Shown here: piece by piece, positions 35,453 through 43,336 of the stretch | Layout of the letters: every line of letters begins with the position of its first letter | How positions within the stretch are numbered: position 1 is the first letter of the stretch | Assembly (NCBI GenBank): GCA_910576975.1 | Contig: CAJTJY010000004.1 | Coordinates: 62,001-126,000 of the forward strand | Source of the DNA: an uncultured Lachnospiraceae bacterium | Lineage (GTDB): Bacteria; Bacillota; Clostridia; Lachnospirales; Lachnospiraceae | Reading direction: 5' to 3' | DNA: 64,000 nucleotides | Notes under the pieces: model-generated | Database searches by the model: none | What the model saw: only the letters and a program-made list of their open reading frames with translations | Told to the model about the DNA's origin: nothing | Translations under genes and position numbers: made by a program

Positions 35453-35959
35453 ATGAGAAAACCAACGAACCGCACTTCGTACAAGGAAGTAACGGCGCTT
35501 TATAAGGAATACGGCCGGACTGACTATCAGCTTCAGACCGTCCAGGATGTTTTAAATATCCACGGATATGACATAACCGAAACGACAGGTTATGAGGATT
35601 TGACAGAGGAAAACAAGCGGATTTTTGAAGCCTATGTTATCAGCCATTTAAACAATGTCGGGATGAATACAAGGCTTACAATGTGGCCGAAATCGGTTCA
35701 TTATGTCCGTGAATTGACTTACGCCGGGCCGGAGGAATGGGATCCGGAAGAGCAGCGCAATTTCCGCTGGGAAATCGGGAAAGAATTTATTATCTTGAAA
35801 GCGAACGGAAAAACGAAAAAATTCAGGAAATATATGGACGATGGAAAGACCGAAGCAGACATTGACAAGACCACGGAAAAAGAATTTCTTCGGGTTGACT
35901 GGAAAATGCACGGCCGGATCACATGGTTCCACGTTTCAAAGGAATTAGAGTATTACTAA
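35453..35959 (+). CDS. hypothetical phage protein, 168 residues
   Basis: No family recognised. The product is charged and probably alpha/beta (TSYKEVTALYKEYGRTDYQL, FRKYMDDGKTEADIDKTTEK). ATG 35453 lies behind AAAGGTGG; an earlier in-frame start at 35429 has no site. It comes directly after the lectin-fold gene. An Avd-like role was considered, but it lacks the four-helix pattern of Avd. Confidence 0.5.
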   Translation: MRKPTNRTSYKEVTALYKEYGRTDYQLQTVQDVLNIHGYDITETTGYEDLTEENKRIFEAYVISHLNNVGMNTRLTMWPKSVHYVRELTYAGPEEWDPEEQRNFRWEIGKEFIILKANGKTKKFRKYMDDGKTEADIDKTTEKEFLRVDWKMHGRITWFHVSKELEYY

Positions 35960-35976
35960 AAAAGGGGGCTGCAATC

Positions 35977-36144
35977 ATGGCGAAAAGAGAAAATCAGCAA
36001 CAGGCACAGGCCGAACGGCTGAAAGAGATTTTAAAAGGCTTCGGGATCAGGACACAGAAAGACCTTGACGAAGCACTTCCGAAAGCGCTTGACACATTGA
36101 CGATCGGAATTATGACCAATGCGCCGATCGCGGATTCTGCATAA
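35977..36144 (+). CDS. small phage protein, 55 residues
   Basis: ATG 35977 lies behind AAAAAGGGGG and gives a 55-residue helical protein (MAKRENQQQAQAERLKEILK, GFGIRTQKDLDEALPKALDT). It is soluble and contains no recognised domain. It is the last gene before the hairpin region that separates the first early genes from the partition/replication module. Confidence 0.55.
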   Translation: MAKRENQQQAQAERLKEILKGFGIRTQKDLDEALPKALDTLTIGIMTNAPIADSA

Positions 36145-36150
36145 TAAAAA

Positions 36151-36242
36151 GGCGCAACGCCAAAGATTGACAGCCTTCCCGTTGCGCCCCATTTACAGCT
36201 TGCGACATGCGCCAGCCTTTAATAATTGTAAAGGTTAGGCGC
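36151..36242 (+). other. double hairpin region (terminator or processing site)
   Basis: GGCGCAACG (36151-36159) pairs with CGTTGCGCC (36180-36188). A second structure pairs GCGCC (36209-36213) with GGCGC (36238-36242), with an inner CCTTTA/TAAAGG stem. There is no T-tract after the first. The 12-mer CCTTTAATAATT inside the second recurs at 45195-45206, upstream of the late regulator, so the two intergenic segments may share a function. Confidence 0.5.
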
Positions 36243-36246
36243 GTGA

Positions 36247-36492
36247 ATGTCAAGCATATGGAGCGATTTTCAGCGAAGAAATACATATTATTCAGACGGC
36301 ATTACAAAAGTTACTGATCCATTCTGGCGGAACACTTGCCAGAAATGCGGAAAAGTTTATATGTCGTGCGAATCAACGAGCATATGTCCTATTTGTGGAT
36401 GTTCTGAAGCGGATCGGTATCTTGGAACGATACCATATGATCAAGTGATTGCTGAACGTGGTAAACCAAAAAATCAGAGTTTATCAGAGTAA
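36247..36492 (+). CDS. small zinc-ribbon phage protein
   Basis: This 81-residue protein contains two CxxC pairs (CQKCGKVYMSCESTSICPIC), typical of a rubredoxin-like zinc ribbon. Its last codons are made of the first units of the 10-bp iteron array, giving the C-terminus NQSLSE. It is directly upstream of the partition cassette. The role is unknown. Confidence 0.6.
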   Translation: MSSIWSDFQRRNTYYSDGITKVTDPFWRNTCQKCGKVYMSCESTSICPICGCSEADRYLGTIPYDQVIAERGKPKNQSLSE

Positions 36493-36550
36493 ATCAGAAT
36501 AAATCAGAGTTTATCAGAGAATATCAGAGTAAATCAGAGTAAATCAGGAT
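36471..36550 (+). repeat. tubC: eight 10-bp iterons, putative tubC centromere
   Basis: Eight head-to-tail 10-bp units fill 36471-36550, with consensus WWATCAGAGT; all keep ATCAG. The even spacing of about one helical turn puts every copy on one face of DNA. It lies just before the TubR-like and TubZ-like genes, the place of tubC in plasmid and phage type III partition systems. It could also serve as a replication origin iteron array. Confidence 0.75.
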
Positions 36551-36582
36551 TCACAAGGGGCGACAAAAAGGACGGTGAAAGA

Positions 36583-36837
36583 TTGAACAGGCTAGGCTTT
36601 ATTATTCTTTCAATCTTGCGGACGGGCGAAGCCACAAATAGATTATCGTCTATGACAGTAAAAGAGATCGCCGCTTCGGAGGATTTCGGATTGAAAGAAA
36701 ATACGATATTCAAGAAAATAAAGGATTTTGAAAAATCCGGATATATTGGCCGCGGGCTGAAAGAAGGCCGCGCTGACACATATTTTATCACGCCTGAAGG
36801 GTGTGAATGTCTGGAAAAAGAAAGGGGCAAAAAATGA
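36583..36837 (+). CDS. tubR: TubR-like winged-helix partition adaptor
   Basis: The 84-residue product begins with TTG 36583 behind GGTGA. It has a winged-helix pattern: LGFIILSILRTGEA, MTVKEIAASEDFGLKENTIF for the recognition region, and a beta wing around YIGRGLKEGRADTYFITPEG. TubR proteins bind tubC iterons and link them to TubZ filaments. The assignment rests on size, fold, the iterons directly upstream and the tubulin gene that overlaps its stop by four bases. Primary sequence in this family is very divergent, so a general MarR/PadR-like regulator remains possible. Confidence 0.7.
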   Translation: MNRLGFIILSILRTGEATNRLSSMTVKEIAASEDFGLKENTIFKKIKDFEKSGYIGRGLKEGRADTYFITPEGCECLEKERGKK

Positions 36838-37865
36838 AAAAGAAAATTTCGTTCGTGGCAGTAGGCCAGGCGGCCGGAAATATTGGCCGGTTATTTGAAC
36901 AAAAAGGATTTTCTGTAATCTATGTGAATACGTCACAGGAGGATCTTGACACGCTGGAAAAGGCAAAATTTAAGTATCACATTCCACAGGGCGAAGGCTG
37001 CAACAAAGACCGCAGAAAGGCGAAGCAGCTTGTCATTGATGATTTTGACAATATCGCGGCGGAAATCGAATCAAAAGCAAAATCCGAAATGACTTTTGTT
37101 ATTTTCGCCAGCGGCGGCGGCACGGGTTCCGGCGCCGGGCCTATGCTTATTGATTTACTGATTGACGAAGGAAAAACCATAGGGGCGATCACAATCATTC
37201 CGGCGCCTGATGAAAGCGTGAAGTCGCATATCAATTCTTACGAATGTTTTTCGGAGTTGACGGAAATTTCCGGTTCAGGTTCTTGCTTTATCATCGACAA
37301 CGGGAACGGGGATAAGCTGGAATTAAACGCCGCCTTCGTGGATTCCTTTACCGCGTTTTTAGAGATTCCGGAAAAACATAAAAGCATAAAAGGCAATATT
37401 GACAAAGCGGAAATCATGGAAACATTAAAGGCGCATGGCGTTTCCGTCGTTATCCGCAGCAAAGGCAAGGAAAGCGCCGACGTTATCCAGGCGGTAAAAG
37501 AAAGCGCCCTGGCGCCATTGGAGCCTGACAGGGCCGTAAAATATATTACAGCTTCCCTTGCTGGGGATGTAAAAATGTCTGACTTGGAAAAGGCGTTCGG
37601 AACTCCGATCGACAATTTCCAGACATTCAACGATACAGAAACAATATGCTGCATATCCGGCCTGACATATCCGCAGACGCGGCTTGAAGTGATATATAAC
37701 AAAGTCGCTGAAAACAAAGACTTGATCAAAAAGAATCTGGCAGCTACACGGGAAACCGGGCTGAAAGGCGGCGTCAATTTCCTGGATGAAATGGAACCGG
37801 CAAAGAAAAAGGACGGAGGGAAGAAACCGCAGTCAAAGCGGGATATTATGAGCAAATATTTATAG
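36834..37865 (+). CDS. tubZ: TubZ/FtsZ-like tubulin GTPase
   Basis: This 343-residue protein has the tubulin/FtsZ fold marks: nucleotide loop VGQAAGNIG (residues 10-18), tubulin signature GGGTGSG (94-100), and a T7-like catalytic loop NIDKAEI (188-194) whose Asp/Glu would act on GTP in the next subunit. The C-terminus is basic (KKDGGKKPQSKRDIMSKYL), as in TubZ, where the tail binds TubR-tubC. FtsZ's FtsA-binding acidic tail is absent. ATG 36834 overlaps the tubR stop (ATGA). It should polymerise and move iteron-bearing DNA. A PhuZ-like virion-centring role is the alternative. Confidence 0.85.
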   Translation: MKKKISFVAVGQAAGNIGRLFEQKGFSVIYVNTSQEDLDTLEKAKFKYHIPQGEGCNKDRRKAKQLVIDDFDNIAAEIESKAKSEMTFVIFASGGGTGSGAGPMLIDLLIDEGKTIGAITIIPAPDESVKSHINSYECFSELTEISGSGSCFIIDNGNGDKLELNAAFVDSFTAFLEIPEKHKSIKGNIDKAEIMETLKAHGVSVVIRSKGKESADVIQAVKESALAPLEPDRAVKYITASLAGDVKMSDLEKAFGTPIDNFQTFNDTETICCISGLTYPQTRLEVIYNKVAENKDLIKKNLAATRETGLKGGVNFLDEMEPAKKKDGGKKPQSKRDIMSKYL

Positions 37866-37884
37866 CTTGTTAGGTGGTGGTTAT

Positions 37885-38946
37885 ATGGCAGAAATGCAAT
37901 GGATCAAACTTCGGATCGATATGTTTGACGATGAAAAAATTAAAATCATTCAATCAATGCCGGATGGCGACGCGCTTCTTGTAGTGTGGATCCGCCTGAT
38001 TGCGCTTGCTGGGAAATGCAACGCTAACGGGCTTGTGCTGGTGGAGGATGAATTTCCGTATACGGATGAAATGCTTTCCGTGATTTTCAATAAGCCGCTG
38101 CAAACAGTAAAACTTGCGCTTGTGACGTTTGAAAAATTCCGGATGATTGAAAGCACAACAAAGGGAATCTATATCACAAATTTTGATAAACACCAAAACA
38201 TTGAAGGCATGGAAAGAATCAGGGAACAAAACCGGATCAGGAAACAGCGCCAGAGGGAGCGAAACAAGGCGCTATTGCTGGAAGAATTGCCTTCCGGCAG
38301 CACCACGGATCCGGCGCCTGGGGTTGATGAAAGAAACAATGTCACAAGCGAAGTCACAAGCCTGTCACGTGACAAGTCGCGTGAAGTCACGCAACAGAGA
38401 GAAGAAGAAGAGAAAGAAGAAGAATATATAAATATATCTTCTGACGAAGATATATTGTCCGGCCCGGCTGATGAAACGCCGGATCCGGTTCCGGATTCTG
38501 GAAGAATCCGGATAGACTATCAGCACATAATGACAGATTTTCATGATACTTGTATAGACTTGCCAACAATCCGCGCTATGTCTGAAGCACGGAAAAAGAA
38601 AATCCGGACGCTATGCAACGAATTTGAAAAGCTGAAAATCTGGCCTGATGTGACGATGTACGACAGGCTTCACAGGCTTTTTGAGATGGCACAGGACAGC
38701 GATTTTCTTTCAGGCCGCAACGGGCGCTGGAACGGATGTTCATTCGACTGGCTGATAAATAAAACCAATGCTTTAAAAGTGCTGGAAGGCACGTATGCAA
38801 ACAAAGGGGGTGAAAACAATGCCCGCAGCAATACAAACAATACGGGAGCCGGAAACGCTGGAAACAATAACCGCGCCGATCCTGGAACGGTTGAAGGCAC
38901 AACGAGCGAAGCACTTGCAAGATTCCGGAGAAATTCCGGCATATAA
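37885..38946 (+). CDS. phage replisome organizer
   Basis: This 353-residue protein has the Phage_rep_org_N domain at the N-terminus (MQWIKLRIDMFDDEKIKIIQ, DGDALLVVWIRLIALAGKCN), a winged-helix origin-binding fold. A charged linker follows and then a DnaD/C-like helical domain. It should bind the phage origin and recruit the helicase loader encoded next. ATG 37885 follows GGTGGTGG. The last 42 codons overlap the dnaC gene by 128 bases and read as an Asn/Gly-rich low-complexity tail. Confidence 0.85.
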   Translation: MAEMQWIKLRIDMFDDEKIKIIQSMPDGDALLVVWIRLIALAGKCNANGLVLVEDEFPYTDEMLSVIFNKPLQTVKLALVTFEKFRMIESTTKGIYITNFDKHQNIEGMERIREQNRIRKQRQRERNKALLLEELPSGSTTDPAPGVDERNNVTSEVTSLSRDKSREVTQQREEEEKEEEYINISSDEDILSGPADETPDPVPDSGRIRIDYQHIMTDFHDTCIDLPTIRAMSEARKKKIRTLCNEFEKLKIWPDVTMYDRLHRLFEMAQDSDFLSGRNGRWNGCSFDWLINKTNALKVLEGTYANKGGENNARSNTNNTGAGNAGNNNRADPGTVEGTTSEALARFRRNSGI

Positions 38947-39706
38947 ATGCCAGAAATGCCGCGATTCCGGATATTACGAAATTGAAAAAGATGGTTACAT
39001 ATTTTCGCATGAATGTGAGTGCGGGAAAGTACAGCGGGATCGGCTGGCTGGCCGGTTGAGGTTTGCCACGATTCCAAAGGAATTTGAGGGCCAGACGGTT
39101 GAAAATTTCCGCACGGATTGTTATTCCACGCCACAGAGCCAGGAACTTGCAAAGCTGGCGAAACACCTTGCAAAGCAGTATGTTGAACAATTCCAGGAAA
39201 TCAGGGAAACCGGAAAAGGATTTTATTTTCATTCCGGCGTTAAGGGTTCCGGAAAGACACGGCTGGCCGTGTCAATCGCCAACGACATAATCACGCGGTA
39301 CATGGTTGGCGCGAAATTTGCAACCACAATCCAGATTCTTGACCAGATCAAAAGTACCTGGGGCGAAAATTCCAGGGAACGGAACGCGGGGGAGCTGGTA
39401 AACGAAAGAAGGCTGATTGATGATATTATATCCGTTCCCGTCCTGGTGATTGATGATATAGGCGTCGAAAAGCCCAAAGACTGGATAAACGAGCGTTTTT
39501 ATAATATTTTAAATGGCCGGATGATCGAAAAGCGGATCACGATATTCACAAGCAATTACCGGATCAGCGAATTGCAGCTTGACGATCGGATCGTGAACCG
39601 CATTGAAAAAATGGCGCTGCCTATTGAGTTTCCGGCGGAATCAATCAGGAGCGCGATCGCAAGAAAGGAGAACAGCGATCTTCTGGATCGCTTGCTGGGA
39701 AAATGA
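38819..39706 (+). CDS. dnaC: DnaC-like helicase loader ATPase
   Basis: This 295-residue AAA+ protein has an N-terminal Cys cluster (CQKCRDSGYYEI ... CEC), Walker A GVKGSGKTRLA and Walker B VLVIDDIGVEKP, then ITIFTSNYRISEL with the sensor region. It loads the replicative helicase at the phage origin. GGGGGTG lies eight bases before ATG 38819, which is inside the previous gene in another frame; the overlap is 128 bases. No phage helicase gene is in the window, so the host DnaB is probably used. Confidence 0.9.
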   Translation: MPAAIQTIREPETLETITAPILERLKAQRAKHLQDSGEIPAYKCQKCRDSGYYEIEKDGYIFSHECECGKVQRDRLAGRLRFATIPKEFEGQTVENFRTDCYSTPQSQELAKLAKHLAKQYVEQFQEIRETGKGFYFHSGVKGSGKTRLAVSIANDIITRYMVGAKFATTIQILDQIKSTWGENSRERNAGELVNERRLIDDIISVPVLVIDDIGVEKPKDWINERFYNILNGRMIEKRITIFTSNYRISELQLDDRIVNRIEKMALPIEFPAESIRSAIARKENSDLLDRLLGK

Positions 39707-40059
39707 TTATTGCAGTAGATTTTGACGGCGTTATAACGCCTAATGGACACTGGCCTTCCGTGGGGGAAGCAAACACAGCTGTTATTGACTGGCTGAAGGA
39801 ATTAAGGGAAAGCGGAAACAAGCTGATTTTGTGGACTAACAGAGTAGGGGAAGCGCTGCAAACGGCAGTTGAATTTTGCCGCGGGTATGGCCTGGAATTT
39901 GATACCGTAAACGAAAATTTACCGGAAATTATTGATTATTTCGGCGGAGATTGCCGGAAGGTGTATGCGAATTTCTACATAGACGACAGGGCGGTTTGCA
40001 TGAAATTTGAGGGGAAGGAAGCGACGGATGAAAGAATCAGAGAACAAAATTATAGATAA
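39703..40059 (+). CDS. HAD-like hydrolase, small phage type
   Basis: This 118-residue protein has HAD motif I IAVDFDGVIT, motif II ILWTNR and motif IV-like YIDDRAV; the second Asp of motif I is present. It resembles small BT0820-like phosphatases. Its substrate may be a nucleotide or sugar phosphate. The ATG overlaps the dnaC stop (ATGA). Confidence 0.75.
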   Translation: MIIAVDFDGVITPNGHWPSVGEANTAVIDWLKELRESGNKLILWTNRVGEALQTAVEFCRGYGLEFDTVNENLPEIIDYFGGDCRKVYANFYIDDRAVCMKFEGKEATDERIREQNYR

Positions 40060-40723
40060 AATTGAAAAGTTGCTGGCGCTTTCTTCATCCAGTAATGAGA
40101 ACGAAGCCAGGGATGCAATGATGAAAGCACAGGAACTAATGGCAAAGTATGAGATTAAGCGCGAACAGCTGAAGGGCGGAGAACAGGAAGAAAGGCGCAT
40201 TGTGAACTTTTCTTCGGTTTCGTTCCGGGATGAATGGATCCATATGGTTAGCGGCGTGATTGCTGAAAATTTCCGTTGCCGCCGCATTGCTGTTAGCCGC
40301 GTGGGATCAAGAGGGGCTTTCCGTATTCGGTTTTTCGGTTACGAAGAGGACGCGGAAATCTGCATAAACATTTTTAACTATGCCGTTAAGGTTATCAGAA
40401 AGCGATTTATGGTATTACGGGCCATATACGCGGACGCTGGCCGGGGGTTTGGAAATGATGAAAAAATGAATTATGTATTAGGGTTCTGTCATGGCCTGGA
40501 AAAGAATTTTGAAGAGCAGAAAGCACAAAGTCAATCCTTCGCCCTGGCGCTGGTTACGCCGAAAGCGGTAAATGATTATGTTGACGCCATTCCTGGGCTA
40601 GAAACAGGAACCGGATATAAGGATTTCAAACAAAACCGCGAACATACGCTATTACAGCGAACCGGATATGTAGACGGAAAGACATTCCGCAACGCTGGCG
40701 ACAAGGAGAGGATCGAAAGTTAG
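40028..40723 (+). CDS. DUF2786 domain phage protein
   Basis: The 231-residue product begins with a DUF2786 pattern: IIDKIEKLLALSSSSNENEA and AMMKAQELMAKYEI. The rest is alpha/beta with a coiled helix near the end. DUF2786 proteins are common near phage replication genes but unassigned. ATG 40028 is inside the previous gene's end (32-base overlap), behind GGAAGGAAG. Confidence 0.75.
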   Translation: MKESENKIIDKIEKLLALSSSSNENEARDAMMKAQELMAKYEIKREQLKGGEQEERRIVNFSSVSFRDEWIHMVSGVIAENFRCRRIAVSRVGSRGAFRIRFFGYEEDAEICINIFNYAVKVIRKRFMVLRAIYADAGRGFGNDEKMNYVLGFCHGLEKNFEEQKAQSQSFALALVTPKAVNDYVDAIPGLETGTGYKDFKQNREHTLLQRTGYVDGKTFRNAGDKERIES

Positions 40724-40750
40724 CATTTAGGAAGGTGAGTTGATGGACAG

Positions 40751-40915
40751 ATGGAATTTCAGAAATGTAAAGAGAAATATTTTATCATCGTCGAGGGGGA
40801 GGAACGCGCGACGATCCGGGAATCCCTGGCGGCAGCAGAGAAGAAACGGCAAAAGCTGGCGAAATACAGCGGCGGAAAGAAAATCTTTATTTTTAAGGCG
40901 GTGGAAAGAAGCTGA
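40751..40915 (+). CDS. small phage protein, 54 residues
   Basis: ATG 40751 opens a 54-codon frame (MEFQKCKEKYFIIVEGEERA, EKKRQKLAKYSGGKKIFIFK). It has natural protein composition, whereas the frame that overlaps it (the extension of the next gene) is Arg/Asn/Ser-rich and looks spurious. AAGGTGAG lies upstream at about 40732. Function unknown. Confidence 0.6.
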   Translation: MEFQKCKEKYFIIVEGEERATIRESLAAAEKKRQKLAKYSGGKKIFIFKAVERS

Positions 40916-40940
40916 ATCAGAGGATAAAAAGATTTTCAAA

Positions 40941-41435
40941 ATGCTGGAATCGTTGGATTTCTATTTCGGCGGGAAAAGTTACAAAGTGGGTGAAGCTGGG
41001 CTGATGTTCTGCTATGAGATAGACATAGAGGGCCGACAGCTTTATATTGTGGCACTGACGGAAAACTTCGGAACCATAATTTTATACATACCGGAGGAAA
41101 TGACGGAAACGATTAAAAAGCGGGTGCAGCAGATTCCCTATACACTGAATGATTATTTGTCATTCCTGATTGAATTTAAGGATTTTGAACCGATTGTGAT
41201 CCCGTTTAGAAAATGCGGAATTTCAATCCGTGAAGTAGCGGCCGTCCTGGGAAAGTTATCAGCAGCCACGGAACAAGCCGGAATTACAATCCAGGACGCT
41301 GCCGAAGCGCTTAAAACACTAACGGAAGCATACGGCGAAATGAAAAAGAATACGAAACGGGTATCAAATAACTGGCTGAAAATGCACGGCTTTCCAATGC
41401 GGAGAAAAGGAAGGGGGAAGAAAAAGCGTGAATAA
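40941..41435 (+). CDS. hypothetical phage protein with helical C-terminus
   Basis: From ATG 40941 this is 164 residues: an alpha/beta N-terminal part (FYFGGKSYKVGEAGLMFCYE, FGTIILYIPEEM), then VAAVLGKLSAATEQAGITIQ and a very basic end (RRKGRGKKKRE). No family recognised. The frame is open from 40740, but that extension covers the 54-residue gene. No good ribosome site precedes 40941, so translation may depend on coupling. It overlaps ssb by eight bases. Confidence 0.5.
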   Translation: MLESLDFYFGGKSYKVGEAGLMFCYEIDIEGRQLYIVALTENFGTIILYIPEEMTETIKKRVQQIPYTLNDYLSFLIEFKDFEPIVIPFRKCGISIREVAAVLGKLSAATEQAGITIQDAAEALKTLTEAYGEMKKNTKRVSNNWLKMHGFPMRRKGRGKKKRE

Positions 41436-41862
41436 ATGGATAGGCAGCGGGAAAGTATCGGAGGATCCGATCGTCAAGTATGACAGAGATAAGGCCGCGT
41501 TCATTGCATTTACTATCATGGTAAAACGCAACCGGAGAATTAAAGAAGGAGATCAGCCAGTCGATTTTATAGACTGCATTTGTACCGGCCACAATGCCAG
41601 GATTGCGGAAGCGTATCTTCGCAAGGGAAAGAAAGTTGAGGTTTGCGGGCCGCTTCAATCCGGACACTACACAAATAAGGATGGCCGGAAAATATATACA
41701 AAGACAGTATATGCGGAGGAAATCAGCTTCGCGGAAACAAAAGCAGAAGAGGAAGAACGCCAGGAAAAGGAGCGCCGGAGCCAGGAACCGGAACCGGCGC
41801 CGCCTGATTATAGCTTTATGGATATTCCGGATGGAATAGACGGCGAACTTCCGTTTCGCTAG
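41428..41862 (+). CDS. ssb: single-stranded DNA-binding protein
   Basis: This 144-residue OB-fold protein starts at GTG 41428 behind GGAAGGGGG. It shows NKWIGSGKVSEDPIVKYDRD, FTIMVKRN, DFIDCICTGHNARIAEAYLR and KKVEVCGPLQSG, a normal SSB core. A Pro/Glu linker leads to the acidic tip DGELPFR, comparable with the DDDIPF tail that recruits repair and replication proteins. It coats single strands during phage replication. Confidence 0.9.
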   Translation: MNKWIGSGKVSEDPIVKYDRDKAAFIAFTIMVKRNRRIKEGDQPVDFIDCICTGHNARIAEAYLRKGKKVEVCGPLQSGHYTNKDGRKIYTKTVYAEEISFAETKAEEEERQEKERRSQEPEPAPPDYSFMDIPDGIDGELPFR

Positions 41863-41872
41863 GGGGTGCAGC

Positions 41873-42127
41873 ATGGAAAACGATTTGAAATACAATGGTT
41901 CGGGGTATCGGGATATAGTGGCGGAAAAGGCAATCAGGAAAGCAGACCGGCCGCCGTGTGAAATTTCTGAACTTGTGGACATTATCAAGAAAATAGCTGG
42001 CGCCTATGGTTACGATGTGGAAGGCCGGATTGCTTTTCAGGATAAAAAGACAAAAATTATTTATAAGCGAGGAATGAAACATGTTGAAAATGGTTTGCAT
42101 ATGCGATCGCTGCAAGAAACAGTTTGA
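41873..42127 (+). CDS. hypothetical phage protein, 84 residues
   Basis: It follows ssb after ten bases, with GGGGGTG before the ATG. The sequence (CEISELVDIIKKIAGAYGYD, AFQDKKTKIIYKRG) suggests a small alpha/beta protein. No family known. Its 3' end overlaps the next gene by 47 bases. Confidence 0.55.
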   Translation: MENDLKYNGSGYRDIVAEKAIRKADRPPCEISELVDIIKKIAGAYGYDVEGRIAFQDKKTKIIYKRGMKHVENGLHMRSLQETV

Positions 42128-42329
42128 AGCAAAGCTGGCGCAAAGGATTTCTTTTGAATACACTTTAACGCCGGAAAAAACAATACAATCAAAAATTGTT
42201 GAATATGTGGCACAAGCGTTTCCTAAAACGCCGCGGGATTATTGCCCGGAGTGCGTGGCGGAAATTAAAGATTTCATGAAATCGAAAAAAGAATCTGAAA
42301 AGGAGGCGGCAGAGAATGAGCCAGAATGA
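42081..42329 (+). CDS. small zinc-binding phage protein
   Basis: This 82-residue protein carries two Cys pairs (CICDRCKKQ at 6-12 and DYCPECVAEIKDF), which suggests one zinc ribbon. A charged helix ends it. It overlaps the genes on either side, which is common in this operon. Confidence 0.6.
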   Translation: MLKMVCICDRCKKQFEAKLAQRISFEYTLTPEKTIQSKIVEYVAQAFPKTPRDYCPECVAEIKDFMKSKKESEKEAAENEPE

Positions 42330-42537
42330 GAGAATAGCAGAGTATACAAGACTTATGCAAGAAGCGCTGATGAAAACCGGCATTACATACGCGGTTGAAG
42401 CCAGAAAAAATTTAGTGCTGTTTGACACGCAGACCAACGCGCCGATCGAACTTGAAATAACGGTCGGAACCGAAGTAACAGTGGAGAACGGCCAGGCTTC
42501 GATCGTTACGTTTGATCGTTCCAATGTTGAAGGATGA
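42316..42537 (+). CDS. hypothetical phage protein, 73 residues
   Basis: AAGGAGG precedes ATG 42316. The protein has a helical N-terminus (NERIAEYTRLMQEALMKTGI) and a beta-rich second half (NAPIELEITVGTEVTVENGQ). No family recognised. A six-codon frame with a good site sits between it and the methylase and may couple translation. Confidence 0.55.
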   Translation: MSQNERIAEYTRLMQEALMKTGITYAVEARKNLVLFDTQTNAPIELEITVGTEVTVENGQASIVTFDRSNVEG

Positions 42538-42567
42538 AAAAAATGAAAGAAAAAGAGGTGTAATAAA

Positions 42568-43020
42568 TTGAATACTGATGTTATGTTTTCCAGTAAAACA
42601 GATAATTGGGCCACACCACAAGAATTTTTTGACGAACTGAACCGGGAATTTCGTTTTGACCTTGATCCGGCAGCTGACGAAAATAATCATAAATGCAACA
42701 ATTATTTTACGATCGCGGAAAATGGACTTCTGCAAAGCTGGGGCGGACATTCTGTATTTTGCAATCCCCCGTATGGCCGGGAGATAGGAAAGTGGGTTGA
42801 AAAAGCATATAAAGAAAATGAGGAACACGGAAATATTATAGTTATGCTTCTTCCGGCCCGCACTGATACTAAATGGTTCCATGAATACATATACCACAAA
42901 GCGGAGGTTCGTTTTATTCGCGGCCGACTAAAATTTAGCGGAGCCAAATTTAACGCGCCGTTCCCGTGCATGGTCGTTATATACAAACAGAAACGGGGTG
43001 TAAAAAGTGGGAAAGATTAA
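42568..43020 (+). CDS. phage DNA N-6-adenine-methyltransferase
   Basis: This 150-residue protein matches the compact phage Dam family: DNWATPQEFFDELNREFRFD, LDPAADENNHKC, FCNPPYGREIGKWVEKA with catalytic NPPY, and MLLPARTDTKWFHEYI. It methylates adenine in phage DNA and is the second methylase in the prophage. Start is TTG 42568, seven bases behind AGAGGTG. Confidence 0.88.
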   Translation: MNTDVMFSSKTDNWATPQEFFDELNREFRFDLDPAADENNHKCNNYFTIAENGLLQSWGGHSVFCNPPYGREIGKWVEKAYKENEEHGNIIVMLLPARTDTKWFHEYIYHKAEVRFIRGRLKFSGAKFNAPFPCMVVIYKQKRGVKSGKD

Positions 43021-43336
43021 AGGAAAAAAGAAAAACAAGCGCCCGGAATATGTGGTTATATGCCGGGAATTTAACCGGGCGGCCGCCAGGATTGAAATAT
43101 CTGTCATTGATTCCGGAGTAACGGATCACTTGATGAATAATTTGATTAAAATGCACATAAAGGATCCACACAAGCGATATTTTCTGACGCTGAAAAAAGA
43201 TTATCAGGTATACGGCGCCCTATTCCGGAAACAGGTTGAAACAATGTCAATCAAAAATAATAAGCGCATAGTTGAATTAGGCGTTGACCTGGAAGAACAG
43301 GAAAGGAACAAAGAGGATGGAGAAAACAAAAATTGA
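43007..43336 (+). CDS. hypothetical phage protein, 109 residues
   Basis: GTG 43007 overlaps the methylase end by 14 bases. The product has a basic N-terminus (KIKGKKKNKRPEYVV) and a helical acidic end. No family recognised. It overlaps the DUF5131 gene by 20 bases. Confidence 0.55.
   Translation: MGKIKGKKKNKRPEYVVICREFNRAAARIEISVIDSGVTDHLMNNLIKMHIKDPHKRYFLTLKKDYQVYGALFRKQVETMSIKNNKRIVELGVDLEEQERNKEDGENKN

Noticed and set aside
36471..36550. Possible CRISPR array
   Set aside because: The repeats are 10 bp with no spacers and directly abut each other; they are iterons.
37238..37855. 205-codon frame on the minus strand
   Set aside because: It lies fully antisense to the tubZ-like gene and has Ser/Phe-rich shadow composition.
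36834..37865. Host FtsZ
   Set aside because: It lies in a phage operon next to iterons, lacks the FtsZ C-terminal peptide and has a basic tail; a TubZ/PhuZ-type protein is more likely.
40740..40940. N-terminal extension of the protein at 40941
   Set aside because: Arg/Asn/Ser-rich sequence unlike its neighbours, covering a better 54-codon gene in another frame.
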